The translations under genes and the position numbers were made by a program. A stretch of DNA of 42,815 bases from Thermoflexales bacterium (GTDB lineage Bacteria > Chloroflexota > Anaerolineae > Fen-1058), in the NCBI GenBank assembly GCA_016931085.1, contig JAFGFO010000416.1, forward strand, positions 1-42,815. Direction: 5' to 3'. This document shows, one piece after another, positions 23,580 to 31,700 of the stretch; within the stretch, counting starts at the first letter, position 1; each line of letters begins with the position of its first letter. The notes beneath the pieces were generated by a model. That model saw only the letters and a program-made list of their open reading frames with translations, was not told where the DNA came from and made no database searches.

Positions 23580-24551
23580 ATGTTTTTCGACATGCCGCTC
23601 GAGGAATTACAACGTTACACCCCGCCGCGCGACGAGCCGGCCGATTTCGATGCCTTCTGGCAAGCCACCTTGGCCGAGGCCAGGCAGCACCCGCTGAACG
23701 CCCAGTTCGAGCCAGCGGTGTCCGACATGCGTCTGGTGGACACCTTCGACGTCACCTTTGCCGGCTACGGCGGGCAAGCCATCAAAGGCTGGCTGACCCT
23801 GCCGCGCCAGCGCAGCAGCCGCCTGCCCTGCGTGGTCGAGTACCTCGGTTACGGCGGCGGGCGGGGCTTTCCGCTCGATTGGCTGTTCTGGGCCAGCGCC
23901 GGCTTTGCGCACCTGGTGATGGACACGCGCGGGCAGGGCAGTGCGTGGCAGCCGGGTGACACGCCCGACCCAGAGGCGGACGGCGCCAACCCGCATTACC
24001 CTGGCTTTATGACGCGCGGCATCCTGAGCAAGGACACCTACTATTACCGGCGCGTGTTCACCGACGCCGTGCGCGCGATCGAGGCGGCCCGCAGCCATCC
24101 GGCGGTCGACGCGGCCCGCATCGCCGTCACGGGCGGCAGCCAGGGCGGCGGCATCAGCCTGGCGGCGGCCGGCCTGGAGCCGGCGGTGGGGGTGGCCATG
24201 CCCGACGTGCCCTTCCTCTGCCACTACCGGCGGGCGACGCAGATCGTCGACACCTATCCCTATCACGAAATCACCCGCTACTGCCGCGTGCACCGCGACA
24301 AAGTGGCGGCCGTGTTCAACACCCTGGCCTATTTCGACGGCGTGAACCTGGCGGCGCGCGCCAAAGCGCAGGCCCTGTTTTCGACCGGCCTGATGGATGA
24401 CACCTGCCCGCCGTCGACCGTCTACGCGGCCTACAACCACTATGCCGCGCCCAAGCAAATCAAGGTGTACGAGTACAACCAACACGAGGGCGGCCAAAGC
24501 TATCAAGCCGCGGAGAAGCTGCGCTTTATCAGGACGATCTGGCCGGACTAG
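23580..24551 (+). CDS. Acetyl xylan esterase / cephalosporin-C deacetylase (AXE1 family)
   Basis: The product is 323 residues, close to the 325 of Thermotoga maritima TM0077. It is an alpha/beta hydrolase that removes acetyl groups from xylo-oligosaccharides and other small acetyl esters. The nucleophile is Ser187 in GGSQGGG, the acid Asp273 in [10 protein letters not shown], and the base His302 in YNQHEGG. The family's RGQG (117-120) and oxyanion Tyr (YLGYGGG, ~88-94) are present. There is no signal peptide, so it is cytosolic, as in most of this family, which act on imported sugars. AGGAGG is 8 nt before ATG 23580. No xylanase or sugar transporter is next to it. Confidence 0.93.
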   Translation: MFFDMPLEELQRYTPPRDEPADFDAFWQATLAEARQHPLNAQFEPAVSDMRLVDTFDVTFAGYGGQAIKGWLTLPRQRSSRLPCVVEYLGYGGGRGFPLDWLFWASAGFAHLVMDTRGQGSAWQPGDTPDPEADGANPHYPGFMTRGILSKDTYYYRRVFTDAVRAIEAARSHPAVDAARIAVTGGSQGGGISLAAAGLEPAVGVAMPDVPFLCHYRRATQIVDTYPYHEITRYCRVHRDKVAAVFNTLAYFDGVNLAARAKAQALFSTGLMDDTCPPSTVYAAYNHYAAPKQIKVYEYNQHEGGQSYQAAEKLRFIRTIWPD

Positions 24552-24582
24552 TACAAGACCCTAAGCGGCTACCTTGAAAATA

Positions 24583-24700
24583 AACCACAAAGGACACGAA
24601 GGGGTAGGAAGGATTCTGCGGTACTCGCATCCCGCAGAGATCGTAAAGAACGCAAGGAACATTCCTAAAACCTCCGTGTCCTCTGTGACTCTGTGACTAT
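24583..24700. repeat. ACCACAAAGGACACGAAGG / CTCCGTGTCCTCTGTG repeats
   Basis: The ~160-nt space between the convergent esterase and CorA genes holds ACCACAAAGGACACGAAGG (about 24586-24604) and, 65 nt later, its imperfect inverse CCTCCGTGTCCTCTGTG. Related sequence lies at 834-888, and CACCACCAAGGACAC at 42779-42793. No reading frame is visible here. Confidence 0.6.
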
Positions 24701-24712
24701 CTTCAGGCCGAC

Positions 24713-25708
24713 TCAGTCGAACTTCGTCTCGACCCACCCCTGCCTACGCATCCACCACGCCATGGTCAGCGGCACCAAGACCATCGTCGCCAGCACGCCG
24801 GCCATGACAACCGAGTTGGCCCAGCCCGGATCGTCCATCGGTCCAAAAAAGTTCATGCCCCAAAAGCCGGACAGGAACGAGACCGGCATAAACAGGGTGG
24901 TGACGACCGTCAGCACTTTCATGATCTGGTTGGTCTTGTTGGCGCTGACGGACAGGTAGGTGTCCAACGCGCTGGCCACCAGGTCGCGCAGGCTCTCGTT
25001 GAGATCGTACAGGCGCACGATGTGATCGTACACATCGCGAAAGTAGACCCGGTCCTTGGCGTCGATCACCTTGTAATCGTCGCGCGCCAGCTTGTTGAGC
25101 ACCTCGCGCTGCGGCGAGAGGATGCGGCGCAGGCGCAGCACCGCCCGCTTGAGGGCAAAGATGCGCTCCAAAGTCTTGGGTGTGGGCCGCTCGAACACTT
25201 CGTCCTCAATGACGTCGATCGCTTCGTCCAGCTCGTCCACCACGTGCATGTAATCGGCGATGACGCCATCCACGGCTTCGTACAACAGGTGGTCGGGGCC
25301 GCCCCGCACGTGCCGCGTGTCACGCCCGCAGGCCGTCCAGACCCGGTCGATGGCGGGAATCGGTTCGAAGTGATAGGTGACCAGGAAATTGCCGCCGAGG
25401 AAGACGTCCAGCTCGTGGGTATCGAGCGCGTCCCACTCGCGCTTGAACGCGATGCCGTGCAGGGCGATGTACAGGTACTCGCCCCAGTCGTCGAGCTTGG
25501 GGACGTGTTCTTCGCGCAGCGCGTCGTCGATCGCCAGTGGGTGAAAACCAAACACGTCGCGCATGACCGGCTCACACTCGCTCGGCGCGGCCGTGAGCCA
25601 GTCCACCCAGACCAGCCCGCGCTTGTCGGCCAGCGCGGCCTCGAGCCTGGCAGGCGGATAGTCCAAATCCAGCTCGCCTTTGCCAGAACAATACAGAATA
25701 CGGATCAT
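24713..25708 (-). CDS. corA: CorA-type divalent metal ion channel
   Basis: The product is 331 residues. A large cytoplasmic domain (1-260) with a long helix is followed by two C-terminal transmembrane segments. The signature GMN (284-286, in FWGMNF) closes TM1 and the short loop after it is acidic (PMDDPGW), as expected for the pore mouth. CorA proteins are pentameric and move Mg2+ (some Co2+ or Ni2+) into the cell. GGGAG is 7-9 nt before ATG 25708. The gene follows the ADP-ribosylglycohydrolase gene in the same direction after 134 nt that contain a palindromic element. Confidence 0.93.
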   Translation of the reverse strand: MIRILYCSGKGELDLDYPPARLEAALADKRGLVWVDWLTAAPSECEPVMRDVFGFHPLAIDDALREEHVPKLDDWGEYLYIALHGIAFKREWDALDTHELDVFLGGNFLVTYHFEPIPAIDRVWTACGRDTRHVRGGPDHLLYEAVDGVIADYMHVVDELDEAIDVIEDEVFERPTPKTLERIFALKRAVLRLRRILSPQREVLNKLARDDYKVIDAKDRVYFRDVYDHIVRLYDLNESLRDLVASALDTYLSVSANKTNQIMKVLTVVTTLFMPVSFLSGFWGMNFFGPMDDPGWANSVVMAGVLATMVLVPLTMAWWMRRQGWVETKFD

Positions 25709-25742
25709 CGTCAGGCTCCCTCAACGTGAAACGTCATATTAC

Positions 25743-25809
25743 GGTAACTTCTCAAAAAAGCGGGGCGGTGAAAGACTTCCGAAGTCTAAGAAGACTTCGG
25801 AAGTCTGGC
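25743..25809 (-). repeat. Dispersed palindromic element, copy 2
   Basis: Arms 25773-25787 (AGACTTCCGAAGTCT) and 25792-25806 are perfect. The flank CACCGCCCCGC...AAGTTACC, read on the minus strand, matches the copy at 1-67 with only a few differences. After the stem the minus strand has a T-run in its flank (CGCTTTTTT), so it might weakly end transcription from 26802 towards corA. Confidence 0.85.
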
Positions 25810-25842
25810 CCGCAGCCCAAGCATTTTGAGAAGATACACGCG

Positions 25843-26802
25843 TTATATCATCCCGAGCTTGCCGAGGGACGTTTTACGCATCCCCTCCCGCTTGTCCGCC
25901 AGCGCGCCGGCCAGTTGCCCGATCTCGTCGCTGGCCTCCACGCGCGCTACCCAGTCGGGTGGGATGGCTTTCAGCCCCAGGCGCGCGCCCATCAGCCCGC
26001 CGGCGATGCAGGCGATGCTGTCGCTGTCGCCGTCGGTGTTGGCCGCCCGCCGGACGCACGCCGCATAGTCGTCGGGGTAGCGCCGCACGCAATACAGGAC
26101 GAGGGCCAGGGACTCTTCGGCCACCCAACCCTTGCCGATGTGAGCGAGGGCGGTTTCCTCGTCCGTCCACTCGAAGGCGCGCTCCAGGCGCACAAAGGCA
26201 TCCTCAAAATCGGGCGGCACCTGGCCCACAAACGCTCGCATGCGTTCCTGCCACTCCTCGACGGGCACATTGTCCAAGGCCAGCTTGGCCAGGTAAGCGC
26301 CGCCGGTGCAGGCCGCGCGGGCGGAGGGGTGAGCGTGGGTGCACAGACCCTGGGCATCGGCCACCTCGCGCAAGCGTGCCTCGTCGTGTTGGTAGACATA
26401 ACCCACCGGCAGCACGCGCATCAGGCTGCCACAGCCCTTGGAGTGCGCCACGCCAGCCTCCCGCCAGGGCGTGCCGGCCTCCAAGCGGCGAGCCGCCGCC
26501 AGGCACGCCCCACCCGGCGCCCGCTGCGGTGTGCTGGGATCGTTCAGCCAGGCCACGAATTGCCGCGTCACGGCCGCCATCAGCGTCTCCAGATCCGCCT
26601 CGCCGGCCTCGATCAAGGCGTGCACCAACGCCAGCGTCATCTGCGTGTCGTCCGTCCACGGCGCAGGCTCCGGCAAGTCTTGAATGCCGGCCGGCCCATA
26701 CACGCGCTTGATCTCGGCCAGCTTTGTGAACTCGACCGGCCAGCCCAGCGCGTCGCCGCAAGCCAGGCCGTACAGCAGCCCCCAGGCACGTTCATCCCAC
26801 AT
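25843..26802 (-). CDS. ADP-ribosylglycohydrolase (DraG/ARH family)
   Basis: The product is 319 residues and all-helical. The metal motifs are GDALG (16-20), WTDDTQMT (Thr50-Asp51-Asp52) and, near the C-terminus, TDGDSDS (256-262), which together hold the binuclear Mg2+ site. Members remove ADP-ribose from proteins or cleave related metabolites; nucleoside and ADP-ribose 1''-phosphate-type substrates also exist, so the exact substrate is open. The start ATG 26802 overlaps the end of the HAD gene by 11 nt, with GAGG just before it, so the two are translationally coupled. No DraT- or ART-type transferase is visible. Confidence 0.93.
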   Translation of the reverse strand: MWDERAWGLLYGLACGDALGWPVEFTKLAEIKRVYGPAGIQDLPEPAPWTDDTQMTLALVHALIEAGEADLETLMAAVTRQFVAWLNDPSTPQRAPGGACLAAARRLEAGTPWREAGVAHSKGCGSLMRVLPVGYVYQHDEARLREVADAQGLCTHAHPSARAACTGGAYLAKLALDNVPVEEWQERMRAFVGQVPPDFEDAFVRLERAFEWTDEETALAHIGKGWVAEESLALVLYCVRRYPDDYAACVRRAANTDGDSDSIACIAGGLMGARLGLKAIPPDWVARVEASDEIGQLAGALADKREGMRKTSLGKLGMI

Positions 26803-27511
26803 GGTTACCTCGTTGCTCGTCGCTCGTCGTGCGTCGCTTGTCGCAGCTTACCCTTCGGAGCGCGTCTTCCAGCTCCAGCAAGTCGTGGATCGCCACGTCC
26901 ACCCCGTCCTCAACCGCCCCGTCCACCAGCACGGTGGTCATGCCAAACAACTCTTTGGCCGGGCGCAAATTGCGCGCGTTGTCTTCGACCATGATACACC
27001 TGCCCCCCTCTACCTGCAACACGTCCAAGGCAAGCTGGTACGCGCGCGGGTGGGGCTTGTTGCACAGCGCTGTCGTTTGGATGTCGATGATGCGGTCAAA
27101 GTGCTCGCTCACTCCCAGGCGCGCCAGCACGCGCCGGGCATGGCCCCCATCGGCATTGGTAAAAACCACCTTGGGCAGAGAGATGCGCTCCAACATAGCC
27201 GCCAACTGCGGATTGGGAACAATATAGTCGTCCACCGTGATATCGTGAACGAAACGTAAATAGTCGCCGGCGTCCACCTGGCTTTCCGCCAGCAAGCCGG
27301 CCAGGGTCGTGCCGTACTGGAGCCAGAAGCGGTGTCTCAAGTGGTTGGCTTCTTCAGTCGCCAGCCCCATGCGCTCGACCAGATAGAGCACGATCCGGCG
27401 GGCGATCTCTTGCATCAGCCCAGCCGTGCGCGGGTAGAGCGTCTCGTCCAGGTCGAAAAGAAGATACTGGTAACAGGTTCCGAGTTTCGAGTTTCGAGTT
27501 TCGAGTTTCAA
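26792..27511 (-). CDS. HAD-superfamily hydrolase, pyrimidine 5'-nucleotidase-like
   Basis: The product is up to 239 residues. The HAD motifs are FDLDETLYP (nucleophile Asp20 and Asp22), VVFTNADGGHA (motif II), the lysine in NKPHPRAY, and MVEDNARNL (motif IV). The helical cap and the FDLDETLYP form place it with the SDT1/PHM8-like pyrimidine 5'-nucleotidases, which dephosphorylate nucleotides. The start is uncertain: no ATG occurs before motif I, and the best in-frame start is TTG 27511, which falls at the edge of a GAGTTTC heptamer array. Both ends of the protein are therefore encoded by heptamer repeats. It overlaps the ADP-ribosylglycohydrolase gene by 11 nt. Confidence 0.85.
   Translation of the reverse strand: MKLETRNSKLGTCYQYLLFDLDETLYPRTAGLMQEIARRIVLYLVERMGLATEEANHLRHRFWLQYGTTLAGLLAESQVDAGDYLRFVHDITVDDYIVPNPQLAAMLERISLPKVVFTNADGGHARRVLARLGVSEHFDRIIDIQTTALCNKPHPRAYQLALDVLQVEGGRCIMVEDNARNLRPAKELFGMTTVLVDGAVEDGVDVAIHDLLELEDALRRVSCDKRRTTSDEQRGNHVG
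26810..26844 (-). repeat. Heptamer repeats encoding a protein C-terminal tail
   Basis: Five units of the TCGTCGC type (TCGTTGC, TCGTCGC, TCGTCGT, GCGTCGC, TTGTCGC) lie at the 3' end of the HAD gene and encode its last residues, a basic low-complexity tail (CDKRRTTSDEQRG). Confidence 0.8.
27482..27509 (-). repeat. Heptamer repeats at a gene start
   Basis: Four perfect GAGTTTC units. Read on the minus strand they encode residues 1-10 of the HAD protein (LETRNSKL). Either the array was inserted at the start region and now supplies the start codon, or translation begins at a non-standard codon inside the gene. Confidence 0.88.
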
Positions 27512-27512
27512 G

Positions 27513-27568
27513 TGATGTCTCTATGTCTATCTGATGTCTCTATGTCTATCTGATCTCTCTATCTGACA
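27513..27568. repeat. 19-bp tandem repeat
   Basis: TGATGTCTCTATGTCTATC occurs twice in perfect tandem (27513-27550) with a shortened third copy, followed by the small hairpin CCGAACG/CGTTCGG near 27568-27584. The repeat lies next to the GAGTTTC heptamers, between the transpeptidase and HAD genes. Confidence 0.85.
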
Positions 27569-27596
27569 CCGAACGCCTCGTTCGGCCCTATCTGAC

Positions 27597-28625
27597 TCAG
27601 GTGACGATCACCTGCGTCCCTCCCTCCCTGACCTCCAACACGACGTCCGTGTAGGCGGCTGGCGGCTGCACCCAGCGATAGACCCATTGGGCCTCTTCGG
27701 CCAGCACGTTGACACAGCCGTGGCTGCGCGGGTGGCCAAAGTCGTTGTGCCAGTAGGTGCCGTGGATGGCCACCCCGCTGCCGGTAAAATAAGTGCAAAA
27801 GGGCACGCCTGGCAAATCGTAAAAGTCGGAGCGTCCCGGCACGCCGCTCATGTGGCGCGAGGGGCGCTTGCGGATCACCTGGTGTTGGCCACGCGGGGTG
27901 TGGTAGTTGAGCAAGCCCAAGCCGCTGACTCTGAACGAGGTGCCAGTGGCGCAGCGGGCCGAAAAGACCAGCCGGCCGCTTTCGTAAGCGTACAGCATTT
28001 GATAGCTCAGGCTCACCTCGATCAGCTTGTCTGCCTCGTAGGGTGAAATGGGCGCCATTTCTTCGAAGGTGACCAGGCGCACGCCCTCGGCCGGCACGAA
28101 CTCGGCCCGGCGAGGGCTTTGGTCGTCTTGCAGTTGGTACCACAAGTGCCCCAGCTTGTCCTCGACGCAAGCGATGACCAGGTGCACTGTGCTATAATAA
28201 AGCCGGTACAAGCGGCGCGAGCTTTCGTCCGGCCTGGCATACATGTCCAGGTAGGGCACGGTCACCTGGCCCCAGAACCCCCCCTCCGGCACGTAGCGGA
28301 TGGGCTCGTTGAGCCGATGCCTGACCGGCTGCACCCACGACGAGTAGACCCAGCCGTGGGGGGTCAGGTTCCACACCGGGTTGTGGGGCAAAAGTCCCTC
28401 GCTGACGGCCAATTTGCGAATGGGGAGAAGCGTATCCTGGCGCAGTGACTCCAAGTGTCTTGCGCCCGGCTCTGGCTCGTCGTAGGCCCAGATCGAGCCA
28501 GCCGTCACCCGTCCCAGGCCAGTCGGGTGGACCGGCTCAGGCTCTTCGGGCCATCCGATCTCGATCGGCGCGACCACGGCCGCGCCAGCCAGTTTAAGAA
28601 AATCACGCCGGCTCAAATTCGCCAA
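27597..28625 (-). CDS. L,D-transpeptidase (YkuD) with twin-arginine signal
   Basis: The product is 342 residues. A Tat signal opens the protein (SRRDFLKLAGAAVVAP, residues 5-20), so the enzyme is exported folded. A possible SH3-like segment (about 110-185) precedes the YkuD catalytic domain (about 200-340), with His288 in IHGTYWH and Cys304 in the SHGCVNV motif. Such enzymes form 3-3 peptide cross-links or attach proteins to peptidoglycan. Chloroflexota are usually described as having thin or unusual walls, so the substrate is of interest. TTG 28625 is preferred because GAGGAG lies 7 nt before it; GTG 28655 would add 10 residues without a ribosome site. A promoter stands at 28658-28686. Confidence 0.9.
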   Translation of the reverse strand: MANLSRRDFLKLAGAAVVAPIEIGWPEEPEPVHPTGLGRVTAGSIWAYDEPEPGARHLESLRQDTLLPIRKLAVSEGLLPHNPVWNLTPHGWVYSSWVQPVRHRLNEPIRYVPEGGFWGQVTVPYLDMYARPDESSRRLYRLYYSTVHLVIACVEDKLGHLWYQLQDDQSPRRAEFVPAEGVRLVTFEEMAPISPYEADKLIEVSLSYQMLYAYESGRLVFSARCATGTSFRVSGLGLLNYHTPRGQHQVIRKRPSRHMSGVPGRSDFYDLPGVPFCTYFTGSGVAIHGTYWHNDFGHPRSHGCVNVLAEEAQWVYRWVQPPAAYTDVVLEVREGGTQVIVT

Positions 28626-28657
28626 GTTAAAACTCCTCGACACTTTTATCCGCACCT

Positions 28658-28686
28658 ATTATATACTACGACGGGCAAACGATCAA
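28658..28686 (-). promoter_or_regulatory. Promoter of the L,D-transpeptidase gene
   Basis: Minus strand TTGATC (28686-28681), 17 nt, and TATAAT (28663-28658). It is back to back with the promoter of the second cyclase gene. Confidence 0.75.
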
Positions 28687-28695
28687 CCCCAGAAC

Positions 28696-28723
28696 TTGAA
28701 GTTTTACCAACGTGATATATAAT
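28696..28723 (+). promoter_or_regulatory. Promoter of the second cyclase gene, probably leaderless
   Basis: TTGAAG (28696-28701), 16 nt, and TATAAT (28718-28723). The expected start is about 28730, within 2-3 nt of ATG 28733, and no Shine-Dalgarno sequence is present. Confidence 0.7.
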
Positions 28724-28732
28724 ACAGTTGAA

Positions 28733-31700
28733 ATGGAAATCACCCTACCCCAAGCCGTAGCCAGCTACGTGCCGGCCTACGTGGTGCGGCGGGTGCTGGA
28801 GGGCAAGCCGCCGCTGCCCGGTGAGGCCGTGTCCATCAAGGCGGCCGTGTTGTTCGCCGACATCGCCGGCTTTACCACCATGACCGAGCGCATGGTGCGC
28901 CTGCTGAGCGAGCGCTCGCCCGGCGAAGGGCACCGCGCCTCGGAAGAGATCAATCACGTCCTCAACCAGGTTTTTGGCGCGCTGATCGAGCCTGTACTCG
29001 AACGCGGCGGGGACGTCACACACTTTAGCGGCGACGCGTTGACGGCGTGTTTCGAGCGCCCGGCCGGCGGCACGCACAGCGCCTGCATCACCTGCGCCTT
29101 ATCGTGCGCCCGTGCCATGCAGCGCGCGATGGCGCCGTTCTTCGACACCCAGGTGGCCGGCCACCCGCTCTCCATCAGCTTGAAGGTCGGGCTGGGTTAC
29201 GGGCCGGCGCGGCGGCTGACAGTGGGCGACGCCCGGCTGGACCTGGAATCGGTGCTGGCTGGGGACGCTGTAAACGAAGCCTCGCGGGCCGAAAAGCACG
29301 CCCGGCAAGGCGAAATCGTCATCAGCCGGCAAGATCTGGGCCGGCTTGACCCACCCCCAGCCATCGCCGAGCTGCGCGAGGACTTTGCGGCACTCGTCGG
29401 AGGCTCGGCGGGAGAGACTTGCCCGGCCGGCGGCGCAGCCCCGCTCGATCTAGGCGGGCTAAGCGACCCAGAAGCTTTCCTGGCCACGCTGGCCCCCTAT
29501 TTGCCGCGCGAGGTGTACGACGCCCTGGCGCTGACCGGCGGCGACATGCCGGGCGACTTTAGGCGGGTGACCAACATTTTCGTGGGCTTTGAGGGGCTTG
29601 ACTATGATGCGCCCCAGGCAGGCCGGCTGCTCCAGGACTATTACACCTGGGCACAGGGCATTGTGAGCCGTTTCGAGGGCCGCATCAACCGGCTGATGAC
29701 GGGCGATAAAGGCAGCGTGCTGCACATCTTGTTCGGCGCGCCCGGCAAGCACGACGACGACCCGCTGCGGGCGCTGCGCTGCGCCCTGGCGCTCAACAAC
29801 GATCCCGACCGGCCAGTCTCCGTCACCGCGCAGCGCATCGGCATCGCCTCCGGAATCGTCCTGGCCCGCCCACTCGGCTCGGCCCTGCGGCGTGAGTACA
29901 CCGTCATCGGCGACGAGATCAACCTGTCCTCGCGGCTGATGACGGCGGCCGGTTCGGGCGCTATCCTGGTCGATTCGTACACGCGCGACCGCACCGCGCA
30001 GCGTTTCGCTTTCGAGTCGCTGCCGCCTCTACAGCTCAAAGGCAAGCAGCAGCCCGTCAAGGCCTATCGCTTGCTGGCCGAGCGCGAGACAGAAACGGGG
30101 CTGACGGCGCGCTACCTGTCCAGCCGCTGGGAGCTGGTTGGGCGCGACGCCGAAAGGGCCACACTCCTGGCGGCGGCCAAGCAGGCCATGGGCGGGACGT
30201 GCCAGGTCATCGCCATCAGCGGGCGCGCCGGCGTGGGCAAGACGCGCCTGGTGGAAGAGGTCGTGCGTTACTGGGTGGATTGGGGCGGCAATGGCTATAT
30301 GGGACAGTCCATGTCGCACGGCATCAACTCGCCCTACTTGCCGTGGATCGAGCTGTGGCGCGTGTTTTTCGACTTTCACGAAGCCGACGACGCGGCGGCC
30401 CGCTGGCAAAGAGTGGAGGCCAGCATCGCCGCCCTGGCTGGGGAGCTTGGCCAGTGGGCAGGCGTGCTGGGCACGCTGCTGGGGCTGCCGGCGCCCGAAT
30501 CGGCGGCCATCGCCGCGCTGGACGCCTCGGATCGCCGCGGCAAGCTGTTCGAGCTGACGATCGAGCTGCTGCGCGCCCGCGCCAGCCGTCAGCCGCTGCT
30601 GCTGTTGTTTGAGGACCTGCACTGGGCCGATCGCCCCTCGCTTGAGCTGATCGATCACGTCACCCAGAAGTTGGGCAATACGCCGCTGCTGGTGTGCACG
30701 TGCTTTCGCCCACGCGATGACCTGAGCCTGGCCAGCCTGGCCTTGCCGGCCTGTACGCGAGTCGAGCTCGAAGAGCTGCCGCCCGAGACCAGCGCCCAGA
30801 TGGTGCGCACCATCTTGCGCCAGGCCAGGTTGCCGGCCGAATTCGAGCGCGAGGTGTACAACAAGACGCAAGGCAACCCGCTCTTTGTCGAAGAGCTGCT
30901 CAACAGCCTGGTCGACAGCGGCACGCTGGTGCGCGACAACAGCGGGTACAAGATCGTGGGTGACCTGGCGCAAGCCAGGGTGCCCGACACGCTGCAAGAC
31001 CTGCTCATGGCGCGCATCGACCGGCTGGAAAGCTCCAGCCGCGACCTGCTGCAGGTGGCCTCGGTCATCGATCGCCGCTTTGGCTACGAGATCTTGCGCG
31101 GCATCTACCCCTATCACATGGCCGACGTCGAGATGCGCGACCGGCTGGAGTCGACCATCAGCATGGACCTGACGCGGCTCGACCACCCCGAGCCCGACCT
31201 GGCCTACCTGTTCAAGCACACCATGACCTACGAGGTGGCTTACAACAGCCTGCCGTTTGCCCGCCGGCGCGAACTGCACGACCGTGTGGGCGATTTCCTG
31301 GAGGTGGCTCACTTTGACGACCTGGAGCAGTACTATCCCGTCCTGGCGCGCCACTTTGGCCAGAGCGAGCGTTGGGACAAGACGCTGGTGTATGCGCTGG
31401 CGGCCGGCTCGCAGGCGCAGGAATTGTACGCCAACGACGAGGCCCTGGAGTATTACGAGCATGCCGAGCGCTGCTTGAAAGAACTGCCCGTCGAGCGTTA
31501 CTGGATCAATGCCCTGCGGCTGTACCTCAACCGGGCCGAGTTGTACCGGCTGAAAGGGCAGTACGATTTGGCCGAGGCCGACATCGAGCGGGCGTTGGAG
31601 CTGGCGCAGGCCCACCAGGATACTCGCGCCCAGGCCGAGGGCTACAACATCTTGGCCGAGCTGCGCTACTGGCAGGGAAGGAATGAGGAAGCGCGGCAGG

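Noticed and set aside
28712..28732. GTG start seven codons upstream for the second cyclase
   Set aside because: The GTG lies before the -10 box, so it would not be transcribed from the visible promoter.
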